From assembly GCF_014229245.1 (NCBI RefSeq), contig NZ_JAARZJ010000009.1:86202-150201 (forward strand): a stretch of 64,000 nt of DNA, read 5' to 3'. Shown here one piece after another: positions 19,107 to 28,918 of the stretch (position 1 is the stretch's first letter; each line of letters opens with the position of its first letter). Made by a program: the position numbers and the translations under genes. The notes beneath the pieces are model-generated. The model ran no database searches. It was not told the origin of the DNA and saw nothing but the letters and a program-made list of their open reading frames with translations. Source of the stretch: Listeria farberi. GTDB taxonomy: Bacteria > Bacillota > Bacilli > Lactobacillales > Listeriaceae.

Positions 19107-20210
19107 ATGAAAAAGAAATTCACGCAGATTTTACTAGCAAGTGCTATCGTAAGTTCTACTTTATTACCTTTTGCTAATACAGGAGCGGTAGAGGCAAGCG
19201 CAACCGCAGTGAGTCAGGCAGGAATGACTTTATCACAACAGCAATTTATACAATCTATTGCTAGCGATGCACAAGATTTACAAAAAGAAGAAAAAATATT
19301 AACGAGTGTTACTTTAGCTCAAGCTATCTTAGAATCCAACTGGGGTCAAAGTGGCTTATCAGCTTCTGCTAATAACTTGTTTGGAATTAAAGGTAGCTAT
19401 GAAGGAAATTCAGTTTCAATGGGTACACAAGAATTTAGCAATGGAAAAGCTTATCATACCCAAGCAGATTTCAGAAAATATCCTGATAAAAAATCATCTT
19501 TAGTCGATCATGCACAACTTTTTATTAATGGAGTATCTGGAAATTCAGATTTATATTCTGCGGTTATCGGAGAAACAGACTATAAAAAAGCAGCCCATGC
19601 AATTCAAGACGCTGGCTATGCAACTGACCCGAATTATGCAGAAAAACTAATCTCTACTATAGAAACATATAATTTAGATGACTATGATCAAGTATACGAC
19701 TCAGTAACCTCAACGGAAAAACAATTGGCTTATGCTGAAATTACAAATCCTGCTAGCGAAATTATTTGGACAAAACCATATAACACAGAAGGCGCAGAGC
19801 AAGTAGGAAGTGCTAAAGATTTCCAAAATAAAACGCTACGAATAACACAAAAAGCGGTTACCGAAAAAGGAACTTGGTATCAACTTCAGGATCAAGGTAA
19901 AACAATTGGATGGATAGATAGTGATGCAGTAACTATTTTTTACACCCCTAAAAATGAAACAAATATGAAACTAGATAAATATGTAACAGACTCAGACCAA
20001 AAAATCTATGCGTATCCAGTAGAAGATAATTCTAAAGTAGTAGCAGATTTAAATAATTATTTAGGAAAAGAAGTGGACATTGACCGTCGAGCAGATGTGA
20101 AAAATGAGTACTGGTACCGTATAACATCAGATGACGGTAAAATAATTGGTTGGTCTAAAGCAGGCGGTTTTGCTGAAAATAATCCGAATAAGGCACTTGA
20201 AGTAAAATAA
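19107..20210 (+). CDS. Secreted autolysin: glucosaminidase (GH73) with two GW modules
   Basis: A 367-residue exported protein. A signal peptide (to about residue 32, ending near AVEASA) precedes a GH73 N-acetylglucosaminidase domain with the catalytic glutamate in AILESNWGQSGL and the NNLFGIKG motif. Two GW (SH3-like) modules follow, each ending in IGW (about 215-285 and 290-360), which in Listeria bind lipoteichoic acid. It should cleave peptidoglycan at the cell surface. Start: the ATG at 19107 opens a good signal peptide; a TTG eight codons upstream is possible. Expression probably comes from an extended -10 at 19025-19033. Confidence 0.86.
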   Translation: MKKKFTQILLASAIVSSTLLPFANTGAVEASATAVSQAGMTLSQQQFIQSIASDAQDLQKEEKILTSVTLAQAILESNWGQSGLSASANNLFGIKGSYEGNSVSMGTQEFSNGKAYHTQADFRKYPDKKSSLVDHAQLFINGVSGNSDLYSAVIGETDYKKAAHAIQDAGYATDPNYAEKLISTIETYNLDDYDQVYDSVTSTEKQLAYAEITNPASEIIWTKPYNTEGAEQVGSAKDFQNKTLRITQKAVTEKGTWYQLQDQGKTIGWIDSDAVTIFYTPKNETNMKLDKYVTDSDQKIYAYPVEDNSKVVADLNNYLGKEVDIDRRADVKNEYWYRITSDDGKIIGWSKAGGFAENNPNKALEVK

Positions 20211-20225
20211 AAAGTAGCAATCCAA

Positions 20226-20254
20226 TTGCGTAATTGGAGTTTCTCTGTTAAAAT
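20226..20254 (+). promoter_or_regulatory. Sigma-A promoter of fabH
   Basis: TTGCGT (20226-20231), 17-base spacer, TAAAAT (20249-20254). Its -10 abuts the FapR operator. Confidence 0.6.
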
Positions 20255-20270
20255 TAGTACCAGGTCATAA
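20253..20270 (+). promoter_or_regulatory. FapR operator of fabH
   Basis: ATTAGTACCAGGTCATAA matches the FapR box ATTAGTACC-N-GGTACTAAT in its whole left half and partly in the right. It covers the predicted transcription start of fabH. FapR is the malonyl-CoA-sensing repressor of fatty acid synthesis genes. Confidence 0.75.
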
Positions 20271-20325
20271 AAATAACCAGGAGAAGAACTTTTATCCTGA
20301 TATAGTTTGATATGGAGGAGAACAC

Positions 20326-21264
20326 ATGAACGCAGGAATTTTAGGAGTAGGTAAATACGTACCTGAAAAAATATTAACAAACTTTGATTTAGAAAAAATG
20401 ATGGAAACGTCGGATGAGTGGATTCGTACTCGTACTGGAATTGAAGAAAGAAGAATTGCTCGTGATGATGAATATACACATGATTTAGCATATGAAGCAG
20501 CAAAAGTAGCTATTGAAAATGCTGGACTTACACCAGATGATATTGATTTGTTTATTGTTGCAACAGTGACACAAGAAGCAACCTTTCCATCCGTTGCTAA
20601 TATTATCCAAGACCGCTTAGGAGCAAAAAATGCTGCAGGCATGGATGTTGAAGCAGCTTGTGCTGGATTTACATTTGGTGTTGTTACTGCAGCTCAATTC
20701 ATCAAAACAGGCGCTTATAAAAATATTGTCGTAGTTGGTGCAGATAAATTATCTAAAATAACTAACTGGGATGACCGTTCTACAGCAGTATTATTCGGTG
20801 ACGGAGCAGGAGCAGTTGTTATGGGCCCTGTATCAGATAATCACGGTCTACTTTCCTTTGACTTGGGTTCGGACGGTTCAGGAGGCAAGTATTTAAACTT
20901 AGATGAAAATGAAAAAATCTATATGAACGGACGTGAAGTATTCCGTTTTGCTGTTCGTCAAATGGGTGAAGCTTCATTACGTGTATTAGAACGTGCTGGA
21001 CTTGAAAAAGAAGAGTTAGATTTACTAATTCCACACCAAGCTAATATTCGTATTATGGAAGCTTCCCGTGAACGTTTAAATCTCCCAGAAGAAAAACTAA
21101 TGAAGACAGTTCATAAATACGGAAATACATCATCATCCTCTATTGCACTTGCATTAGTAGACGCGGTTGAAGAAGGACGTATTAAAGACAATGATAACGT
21201 GTTACTTGTCGGCTTTGGGGGCGGCTTAACATGGGGGGCCCTAATCATTCGTTGGGGTAAATAA
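20326..21264 (+). CDS. fabH: 3-oxoacyl-ACP synthase III
   Basis: A 312-residue KAS III that condenses acyl-CoA primers with malonyl-ACP to start fatty acid synthesis. The active-site cysteine is in [11 protein letters not shown] near residue 112, histidine in [10 protein letters not shown] and asparagine in [10 protein letters not shown]. FabH primer choice sets the branched-chain membrane composition of Listeria. It is preceded by a FapR operator and followed by its own terminator, so fabF is at least partly separate. Confidence 0.96.
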   Translation: MNAGILGVGKYVPEKILTNFDLEKMMETSDEWIRTRTGIEERRIARDDEYTHDLAYEAAKVAIENAGLTPDDIDLFIVATVTQEATFPSVANIIQDRLGAKNAAGMDVEAACAGFTFGVVTAAQFIKTGAYKNIVVVGADKLSKITNWDDRSTAVLFGDGAGAVVMGPVSDNHGLLSFDLGSDGSGGKYLNLDENEKIYMNGREVFRFAVRQMGEASLRVLERAGLEKEELDLLIPHQANIRIMEASRERLNLPEEKLMKTVHKYGNTSSSSIALALVDAVEEGRIKDNDNVLLVGFGGGLTWGALIIRWGK

Positions 21265-21280
21265 ATAACATACTTCAAAA

Positions 21281-21325
21281 GAAAAGTTGCCCTAACGTTT
21301 ATTTTAGTTAGGGCAACTCTTCTTT
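21281..21325 (+). terminator. Terminator between fabH and fabF
   Basis: Perfect 12-bp stem AGTTGCCCTAAC / GTTAGGGCAACT; the T run after it is interrupted (CTTCTTTATTTA), so some read-through is likely. Confidence 0.8.
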
Positions 21326-21330
21326 ATTTA

Positions 21331-21339
21331 TGTTATAAT
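21331..21339 (+). promoter_or_regulatory. Extended -10 promoter of fabF
   Basis: TGTTATAAT (21331-21339) is a perfect extended -10, placed right after the fabH terminator and about 120 bases before fabF. No good -35 is seen, as is common for this promoter class. The long leader shows no FapR box. Confidence 0.55.
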
Positions 21340-21467
21340 AGAGCAGGCTTTTGGTTTATTTTGTTTGTGCAATATTTTTATTTTAAATAAAGCCTTAATT
21401 TTATACTAGCTGCTGTCGTTTAGACAGAAGTTGTTTTTTATGAATTGCAAAATAAGGAGATGAGTAA

Positions 21468-22709
21468 ATGGATAGAAGAAGAGTAGTTGTTACTGGAGTT
21501 GGAGCAGTTACACCAATTGGGAATGATGCAGAAACTTCGTGGGAAAACGCTAAAAAAGGTGTCAATGGTGTTGCAGAAATGACAAGACTTAATCCGGATG
21601 ACTTTCCGGTTAAAATTGCAGCAGAATTAAAAGATTTTGATGTAGAAAAATATTTAGAGAAAAAAGAAGCTCGTAAAATGGACCGTTTTACCCATTATGC
21701 CATTGCAAGTGCAGAAATGGCTGTGCAAGATTCTGGTTTGATTATTGATGATTCCAATGCAACTCGTGTTGGGGTATGGATTGGATCCGGTATCGGTGGA
21801 ATGGAAACATTTGAAACTCAATACGAAGTTTTCCTAAATCGTGGACACCGCCGTGTTAGCCCATTTTTTGTACCAATGATGATTCCAGATATGGGTTCAG
21901 GACAAGTTTCGATTCGTTTTGGAGCAAAAGGGATTAACTCTACTACAGTAACAGCATGTGCCACTGCAACCAACTCTATTGGTGACGCATTTAAAGTTAT
22001 CGAACGAGGCGATGCAGATGCAATGATTACTGGTGGAGCCGAGGCGCCAATTACAAAAATGTCATTAGCAGGTTTTACAGCAAATAAAGCTTTATCATTA
22101 AATCCAGATCCAGAAACAGCATGTCGTCCATTTGATAAAGACCGTGATGGTTTTATTATTGGCGAGGGAGCAGGAATTGTAATTTTAGAAGAATATGAAC
22201 ATGCAAAAGCTCGTGGTGCTAAGATTTATGCGGAAGTTGTTGGTTACGGTGCAACAGGTGATGCTTATCATATTACTGCACCAGCGCCAAATGGAGAAGG
22301 GGCAGCACGTGCAATGAAAATGGCGATTGACGATGCGGGACTTACTCCTGACAAAGTTGACTACATTAACGCGCACGGAACAAGTACTCCATACAATGAT
22401 GAATACGAAACACAAGCGATTAAAACTGTGTTCGGTGAGCATGCGAAGAAATTAGCTATTAGCTCTACTAAATCAATGACAGGACATACTTTAGGTGCGT
22501 CAGGCGGTATTGAAGCTATTTTTGCTTTATTAAGTATTCGTGATAATATTATCGCACCAACAATCCATTTGGAAAATCAAGATGAAGTTTGTGACTTGGA
22601 TTATGTTCCAAACAAAGCACGTGAAGCAGAAGTAAATGTCGTAATGTCTAACTCTTTTGGCTTCGGCGGCCACAATGCGACACTAGTATTCAAAAGAATA
22701 GAAGACTAA
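21468..22709 (+). CDS. fabF: 3-oxoacyl-ACP synthase II
   Basis: A 413-residue KAS II, the elongating condensing enzyme. Cysteine is in [12 protein letters not shown] near residue 163, the two histidines in [11 protein letters not shown] and [11 protein letters not shown], and the C-terminal [11 protein letters not shown] loop is typical. It follows fabH but has its own extended -10 promoter. Start ATG with AAGGAGATGAG upstream. Confidence 0.96.
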   Translation: MDRRRVVVTGVGAVTPIGNDAETSWENAKKGVNGVAEMTRLNPDDFPVKIAAELKDFDVEKYLEKKEARKMDRFTHYAIASAEMAVQDSGLIIDDSNATRVGVWIGSGIGGMETFETQYEVFLNRGHRRVSPFFVPMMIPDMGSGQVSIRFGAKGINSTTVTACATATNSIGDAFKVIERGDADAMITGGAEAPITKMSLAGFTANKALSLNPDPETACRPFDKDRDGFIIGEGAGIVILEEYEHAKARGAKIYAEVVGYGATGDAYHITAPAPNGEGAARAMKMAIDDAGLTPDKVDYINAHGTSTPYNDEYETQAIKTVFGEHAKKLAISSTKSMTGHTLGASGGIEAIFALLSIRDNIIAPTIHLENQDEVCDLDYVPNKAREAEVNVVMSNSFGFGGHNATLVFKRIED

Positions 22710-22716
22710 AATAACT

Positions 22717-22754
22717 AAAGCCTTGTTTCCTAAAATGGAAACAAGGCTTTTTTT
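22717..22754 (+). terminator. Terminator of fabF
   Basis: Perfect stem AAAGCCTTGTTTCC / GGAAACAAGGCTTT with a six-base loop and T run. Confidence 0.92.
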
Positions 22755-22780
22755 GAGCAAAAAACTAGCTTTAATCAATA

Positions 22781-22811
22781 AAGTTGTATAAAATTAAATT
22801 GCACACAACTT
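22781..22811. promoter_or_regulatory. Probable OhrR operator
   Basis: Dyad with perfect outer arms AAGTTGT (22781-22787) and ACAACTT (22805-22811) and an AT-rich centre containing TATAAA (22787-22792), a likely -10. It lies immediately before ohrR, where an autoregulated peroxide-sensing MarR protein would bind. Confidence 0.55.
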
Positions 22812-22825
22812 AAAAGGAGGAGAAC

Positions 22826-23281
22826 ATGGTGGACACGAACACGCGTATATTAGAGGAACAGCTTTGTTTTTCTGTTTACAATGCATCCAAACAATTTACC
22901 AAACTCTACCGCGAAGCTCTGGATCCGTTCCAACTTACCTATCCACAATATATTACTTTACTTGTTTTATGGGAAGGGCAGAAACAAACGGTTACTGATC
23001 TTGGAAAAAGATTAGTTTTAGACAGCGGAACATTAACACCGATGTTAAAACGAATGGAGAATTTGGGATATGTAACGCGGAGCCGTCATCCGGAAGATGA
23101 ACGCCGTGTCTATATTGAGCTAACGGAAAAAGCAATAGAAATTCAACCAGCTGTGTTAAAAAGCGTGGACACTTGCCTTCAATTACTAGGTTTCGAGGAA
23201 CAAGATTACACACAATTACTTACTAAATTACAAGCACTTACTAATCAATTAGGAGGAATAGGAAATGAAAAAACTTTATGA
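22826..23281 (+). CDS. ohrR: OhrR-type MarR repressor, organic-peroxide sensor
   Basis: A 151-residue MarR-family winged-helix protein. The reactive N-terminal cysteine is in EEQLCFSVYNASK (about residue 14), followed by two conserved tyrosines, the helix-turn-helix TVTDLGKRLVLDSGTLTPMLKRME and the wing SRHPEDERRVYIELT. This is the one-cysteine OhrR type: oxidation of the thiol by organic hydroperoxides releases DNA. It overlaps ohrA by 17 bases and so is co-translated with the enzyme it controls. Confidence 0.93.
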   Translation: MVDTNTRILEEQLCFSVYNASKQFTKLYREALDPFQLTYPQYITLLVLWEGQKQTVTDLGKRLVLDSGTLTPMLKRMENLGYVTRSRHPEDERRVYIELTEKAIEIQPAVLKSVDTCLQLLGFEEQDYTQLLTKLQALTNQLGGIGNEKTL

Positions 23282-23681
23282 AACAACGGTTATTAACACT
23301 GGTGGAAGAAGCGGTGAAGTACATTCTCCAGATAACGTATTTTATTTTGACATCTCAGCACCAACAGAACTTGGTGGAGACGGCGGCGGTGGAACAAACC
23401 CTGAACAATTATTTGCAGCAGGATATGGGGCTTGTTTCAATAGCGCATTAGAATTAGTACTTGGAAAAGCCGGAATTGAAGCTAAAAGTACTGTAACAGC
23501 GACTGTTAGCTTGTATAGCGACCCGGAAGACAATGGTTTCAAAATCGGAGTGTTATTAGAAGGAACTATTGAAGGGCAAGATAAAGAAAAAACAGAAGAA
23601 CTTCTTAAAAAAGCACATGAAGTTTGCCCATATTCTAAAGCTACTCGCGGTAATATTGATGTGGAAATTAAAGTAGGTTAA
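23265..23681 (+). CDS. ohrA: Organic hydroperoxide resistance protein
   Basis: A 138-residue OsmC/Ohr-fold peroxidase. The two redox cysteines are in YGACFNSALE (near residue 52) and EVCPYSKATR (near 116), the Ohr signature, and the glycine-rich GGDGGGGTNPEQLF segment is typical. It reduces organic hydroperoxides using dihydrolipoyl-type thiols. It is the second gene of ohrRA and ends at a terminator shared with trpS. Confidence 0.95.
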   Translation: MKKLYETTVINTGGRSGEVHSPDNVFYFDISAPTELGGDGGGGTNPEQLFAAGYGACFNSALELVLGKAGIEAKSTVTATVSLYSDPEDNGFKIGVLLEGTIEGQDKEKTEELLKKAHEVCPYSKATRGNIDVEIKVG

Positions 23682-23690
23682 TTAATAGTA

Positions 23691-23728
23691 AAAAGGCGAA
23701 TACTTGGGTAACCAAGTATTCGCCTTTT
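23691..23728 (+). terminator. Bidirectional terminator between ohrA and trpS
   Basis: Perfect 17-bp stem AAAAGGCGAATACTTGG / CCAAGTATTCGCCTTTT with a four-base loop; A and T runs on both sides. Confidence 0.93.
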
Positions 23729-23730
23729 AT

Positions 23731-25030
<1,300 letters not shown>

Positions 25031-25036
25031 ATATTC

Positions 25037-25066
25037 ATTTTATCAGTTTACAAAACGGCTTGTCAA
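25037..25066 (-). promoter_or_regulatory. Promoter of the trpS T-box transcript
   Basis: On the minus strand TTGACA (25061-25066), 18-base spacer, TAAAAT (25037-25042). It overlaps the 3' end of the upstream membrane-protein gene (stop at 25067). Confidence 0.7.
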
Positions 25067-25408
25067 TCATAAAAACATACAGAGAATACTGGAGAGCATA
25101 ACAAGCAGTGCACTAATTAAAATTCCGGCATACTGTAGCCCAACAAGTTCTGAAAGGAGCATATCCGAGAACTCACTTTCTTCTTCGCGTTTGATTTTAC
25201 GAGAAATGTTTCGGAAGCCGTTATGAACTCGGTCTAAAAAACCGCTCCTCATAATATAAACTAACAAACCTATTAATAATGTAATGAGTGATACAAGGAA
25301 CGAGACGTCTATATAACCGCTTAAACTTACACCATTTTTTCCAAAAAGCAAAATCCCAAATACGATACCTTCTTGAATAAGTGTATAAATAGTAATTCGT
25401 AAAAACAT
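25067..25408 (-). CDS. Small membrane protein, DUF3899-like
   Basis: A 113-residue protein with two N-terminal transmembrane segments (about 5-22 and 34-53), a charged cytoplasmic loop (about 55-85, FRNISRKIKREEESEF) and a third segment at the C-terminus. This fits the DUF3899 family but I assign it with moderate confidence. The start has AGAGGTGAAG upstream. It lies before the trpS T-box on the same strand. Function unknown. Confidence 0.65.
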   Translation of the reverse strand: MFLRITIYTLIQEGIVFGILLFGKNGVSLSGYIDVSFLVSLITLLIGLLVYIMRSGFLDRVHNGFRNISRKIKREEESEFSDMLLSELVGLQYAGILISALLVMLSSILCMFL

Positions 25409-26031
25409 AACTTCACCTCTACTTAAAATTCATAATTCACTTTATCACAATTCTAACAGAAACACTATATGATAGAAGGAAGCTATCATACAATGTTAGA
25501 AATTAGATCTTTTTCGCAAAAAAATCGCCAAACTGTCTTTACATATTATTAACAAAAAAATCCCACTATACCAACGTTTTTCGAATTTATTACAAAATTT
25601 AATTAAATTTTTGATATTTTTATCTAGACAACAGCTCAAAAAAAGTATATAAATATAATAATCCTTTAAATTTTAAAGGGGTTCGATATTTTTTCTTATA
25701 CAAAAATAGATGGCTTCGTTGAGTTTATACATAACTGGCATAATCGATTGTAAATTTACCAATTTAAATGGTTATGTTTTCTGAAAACTTAATCAAAAGG
25801 TTTTGCAAAGTATACATAATTTATTTAAGTTATTGCAAAATAGCGGATAGCGTAACAATCTCTGTTCAGATTTTTCACGCAATTTCAATTTTGCCTTAAT
25901 ATTTTAATAACTTGTATCTTTCATCCTTGTTTTCATTTATCTTGTAAAAATAATTTACAAAGCCAGAATTCTTAGAGTATAATAGGTATCGAAACAATTT
26001 TTCAGAAAAATAAAAAAGGGAGGTCTACTTA
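25409..26031 (+). other. Long AT-rich region before oppA
   Basis: About 620 bases with no supportable gene. It holds the upstream region of the minus-strand membrane gene, the oppA promoter near its right end, a 17-base palindrome CCTTTAAAtTTTAAAGG (25663-25679) preceded by a stand-alone TATAAT (25654-25659), and long A/T tracts. Its middle is unexplained. Confidence 0.6.
25954..25983 (+). promoter_or_regulatory. Promoter of oppA
   Basis: TTTACA (25954-25959), 18-base spacer, perfect TATAAT (25978-25983), about 50 bases before the GTG start of oppA. Confidence 0.75.
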
Positions 26032-27711
26032 GTGAAAAAATCTAAATTATTTCTTACACTTGGATTAACACTATTACTAAGCTTAGTCTTGGTAGCATGT
26101 GGAGGCGGATCAGATTCCAAATCCGACGACAAAAAAGGCTCAAACTCAGGAAAAGCTTCAGGAGAGCAAGTACTTAACTTGACAGAAAGTGCATTAATTC
26201 CTTCTGCAGACAGCACAAAAGCGGATGACCAAGTTGGTTTAAACGTAGTAAACCAAACAAACGAAGGTCTATATGCGCTTAACAAAGATGGTATTCCTAC
26301 CATTGCCGGTGCTGCTGAAGAGCCAAAAATTAGCGATGATAAAACAGTTTATACTATCAAACTTCGTGAAGATGCAAAATGGTCTAACGGAGATCCTGTA
26401 ACTGCAAATGACTATGTTTACTCATGGCGTCGTGCGGTTGACCCTAATACTGCAGCAACTTATTCTTACCTATTTGATGCAATCAAAAATGGTGGCGATA
26501 TCGTAGCTGGCAAGAAAAAACCTGAAGAATTAGGAATTAAAGCAGTAGATGATTATACTTTAGAAGTTACTCTTTCTAAACCAACTGCTTACATTAACTC
26601 ACTATTCGCATTCCCAACTTTCTTCCCACTTAACGAAAAATTCGTTACGGAAAAAGGCGAAAAATATGCACAAAATAGTGACAACATGTTATTCAACGGA
26701 CCTTTCCAACTTAAAGATTGGACTGGAACAAATAAAAAATGGACTTACGTAAAAAATGATAAATATTGGGATAAAGATAAAGTTAAGTTGAAACAAATCA
26801 ACGTACAAGTTGTTCAAGACTCCGGTACTGGACTTAACTTATACAACACTGACAAAGTCGACCGCACAGTATTAAGTGCTGATTATGCAGCTCAAAACAA
26901 AAACAATAAAGACTATGTAACAGTGAATGATTCTTCTACTTTCTACATTAAATTTAACCAAAAACGTGCTGGCAAAGACACAGTATTTGCTAACAAAAAC
27001 ATCCGTAAAGCACTTGCACTTGCGATTGACAAACAATCGTACACTGACACAGTTCTTAAAAACGGATCTAAACCTGCAAACAATCTTGTACCAGAAGGCT
27101 TCACTTTTGATCCAGGTAACAAAGAAGACTATACAAAAGAATCTGGTCCACATTTAGAATATGATGTAAAAGAAGCACAAAAAGCATGGAAAGCTGGTTT
27201 GAAAGAACTTGGAGTTTCCGAAATTACAGTTGAATTCACTAGTGATGATACTGAAAATGCAAGAAAATCCTCTGAATTCATTCAAGACCAATTACAAAAG
27301 AACTTAGATGGTCTTACAGTTAAACTGAAAAACGTACCATTTAAAGTTCGTTTACAAAATGATCAAAACCAAGATTACGACTTCTCTATGAGCGGCTGGG
27401 GACCTGACTATCAAGATCCATCCACTTTCTTAGATCTATTCGTAACTGATGGTGCACAAAACAGAATGAGTTATTCTAACAAAGACTATGACAAGATTTT
27501 AAATGATGCATCTGTAACTTATGCAGCTGAAGATCAAAAACGTTGGGATGAAATGGTTAAAGCAGAAAAAATCCTTCTTACGGATGATGTAGCTGTTCAA
27601 CCACTTTATCAACGTTCTACTGCATACCTACAAAAAGACTACATTAAAAACTTGCAAAAAAATCCATTTGGTCCAGACTACACTTACAAAGAAACATACT
27701 TGACTAAATAA
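26032..27711 (+). CDS. oppA: Oligopeptide-binding lipoprotein OppA
   Basis: A 559-residue solute-binding lipoprotein (SBP family 5). The lipobox is LVAC with cysteine 23, followed by a Gly/Ser/Asp-rich linker. The family signature YTIKLREDAKWSNGDPVTANDYVYSWRR is split around residues 105-130. It binds peptides outside the membrane for OppBCDF, giving Listeria amino acids and peptide signals. It starts at GTG with GGGAGG upstream. A hairpin after it and a second promoter before oppB suggest that it is made in excess over the permease. Confidence 0.95.
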   Translation: MKKSKLFLTLGLTLLLSLVLVACGGGSDSKSDDKKGSNSGKASGEQVLNLTESALIPSADSTKADDQVGLNVVNQTNEGLYALNKDGIPTIAGAAEEPKISDDKTVYTIKLREDAKWSNGDPVTANDYVYSWRRAVDPNTAATYSYLFDAIKNGGDIVAGKKKPEELGIKAVDDYTLEVTLSKPTAYINSLFAFPTFFPLNEKFVTEKGEKYAQNSDNMLFNGPFQLKDWTGTNKKWTYVKNDKYWDKDKVKLKQINVQVVQDSGTGLNLYNTDKVDRTVLSADYAAQNKNNKDYVTVNDSSTFYIKFNQKRAGKDTVFANKNIRKALALAIDKQSYTDTVLKNGSKPANNLVPEGFTFDPGNKEDYTKESGPHLEYDVKEAQKAWKAGLKELGVSEITVEFTSDDTENARKSSEFIQDQLQKNLDGLTVKLKNVPFKVRLQNDQNQDYDFSMSGWGPDYQDPSTFLDLFVTDGAQNRMSYSNKDYDKILNDASVTYAAEDQKRWDEMVKAEKILLTDDVAVQPLYQRSTAYLQKDYIKNLQKNPFGPDYTYKETYLTK

Positions 27712-27738
27712 AATATTAGTCTTTAAGAAATGCTTGAC

Positions 27739-27776
27739 GGAAAGAGAGAGTATATTTCGATATGCTCTCTCCTTTT
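27739..27776 (+). terminator. Hairpin after oppA, probable partial terminator
   Basis: Imperfect stem GGAAAGAGAGAGTATA / TATGCTCTCTCCTTTT with a short loop and only four Ts. It probably lets some transcripts continue into oppB. Confidence 0.65.
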
Positions 27777-27801
27777 GCTGATGATTTTGATGTGTTATAA
27801 T
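27773..27801 (+). promoter_or_regulatory. Promoter before oppBCDF
   Basis: Extended -10 TGTTATAAT (27793-27801) with a weak -35 TTTTGC (27773-27778) at 17 bases. It gives oppBCDF a start independent of oppA. Confidence 0.55.
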
Positions 27802-27988
27802 TAAAAATTAAAGTATCCTTTTCTAGTTTATCTAGAACCTAACATTCGAAAAATGAAGTTTTTTTCCTAACTAATTTGCACTTATGCAATAAAAGTTTAG
27901 AAATGAAGAAAAAGGCTCACTAAACTTGCGAATTTGGTTAGGGATAACTTTTTTATATATTTATTAAAACTGGGAGGTGTAGAGATAG

Positions 27989-28918
27989 ATGGTTAAATAT
28001 ACGTTAAAAAGAGTATTATATATGCTTATAACGTTATTCATCATTGCTTCGGTTACGTTTGTTCTTATGAAATTCTTACCTGGTACGCCTTACCGTAATC
28101 AGGAGAAACTATCTGACGAACAAATTCACATGATGAATGAAAAATATGGACTAAATGATTCAATTCCAGTCCAATACTTAAATTATATGACAGGTTTGGT
28201 AAAAGGAGATTTAGGAGTTTCCTTCCAACTTGATAATAGACCAGTGTCTGAGATTTTAGGTGCACTGATTGGTCCATCTGTCCAATTAGCACTTGAGGCA
28301 ATGGTTTTTGGTATTATATTTGGTATTTTACTTGGGGTCGTAGCGGCCATGTATCAAAATAGGTGGCCGGATTATACGAGTACATTTATAGCAATATTAG
28401 GTAAATCAGTTCCATCATTTGTATTTGCGACTGTGTTGCAATACTGGTTAGGAGCTAAATTACAAATTTTCCCAGTGGCAGGATGGGGTTCGTTTGCAGA
28501 TACAATTTTGCCAGCGTTCGCACTTGCTATGTTCCCACTTGCAACAGCAGCTCGTTTTATGAGAACAGAATTAATCGATGTATTTGCATCTGATTATGTT
28601 CTTCTTGCAAAAGCAAAAGGAAATAGCAGAACTGAAGTAGCAGTAAAACATGCGATTCGCAATGCACTTATTCCTTTAATTACTGTTTTAGGACCATTAT
28701 CGGTTGCACTGATGACTGGTTCCCTTGTTATTGAAAACATTTATAGTATCCCAGGTATCGGAAGTCAGTTCGTTTCTTCTATTCAAATGAATGACTATCC
28801 AGTAATTATGGGAACTACATTATTATTTGCTGCTATGCTTGTATTTGTTATCTTGGTAGTAGATATTCTTTACGGATTGATTGATCCACGAATCCGTGTG
28901 TCTGGAGGTAGAAAATAA
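27989..28918 (+). CDS. oppB: Oligopeptide ABC permease OppB
   Basis: A 309-residue permease with six transmembrane segments and the ABC-permease EAA-like loop YVLLAKAKGNSRTEVAVKHAIRNALIP near residues 203-230. The N-terminus VKYTLKRVLYMLITLFIIASVTF is that of OppB/DppB. Start ATG with GGGAGGTG upstream. Its stop overlaps the oppC start (TAATG). Confidence 0.95.
   Translation: MVKYTLKRVLYMLITLFIIASVTFVLMKFLPGTPYRNQEKLSDEQIHMMNEKYGLNDSIPVQYLNYMTGLVKGDLGVSFQLDNRPVSEILGALIGPSVQLALEAMVFGIIFGILLGVVAAMYQNRWPDYTSTFIAILGKSVPSFVFATVLQYWLGAKLQIFPVAGWGSFADTILPAFALAMFPLATAARFMRTELIDVFASDYVLLAKAKGNSRTEVAVKHAIRNALIPLITVLGPLSVALMTGSLVIENIYSIPGIGSQFVSSIQMNDYPVIMGTTLLFAAMLVFVILVVDILYGLIDPRIRVSGGRK

Noticed and set aside
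20057..20503. Minus-strand open frame opposite the autolysin end and fabH
   Set aside because: It crosses two well-supported genes and has no ribosome site or family features.
26025..26303. Minus-strand open frame opposite the start of oppA
   Set aside because: It is a shadow of the oppA reading frame, runs through its start region and has no ribosome site.
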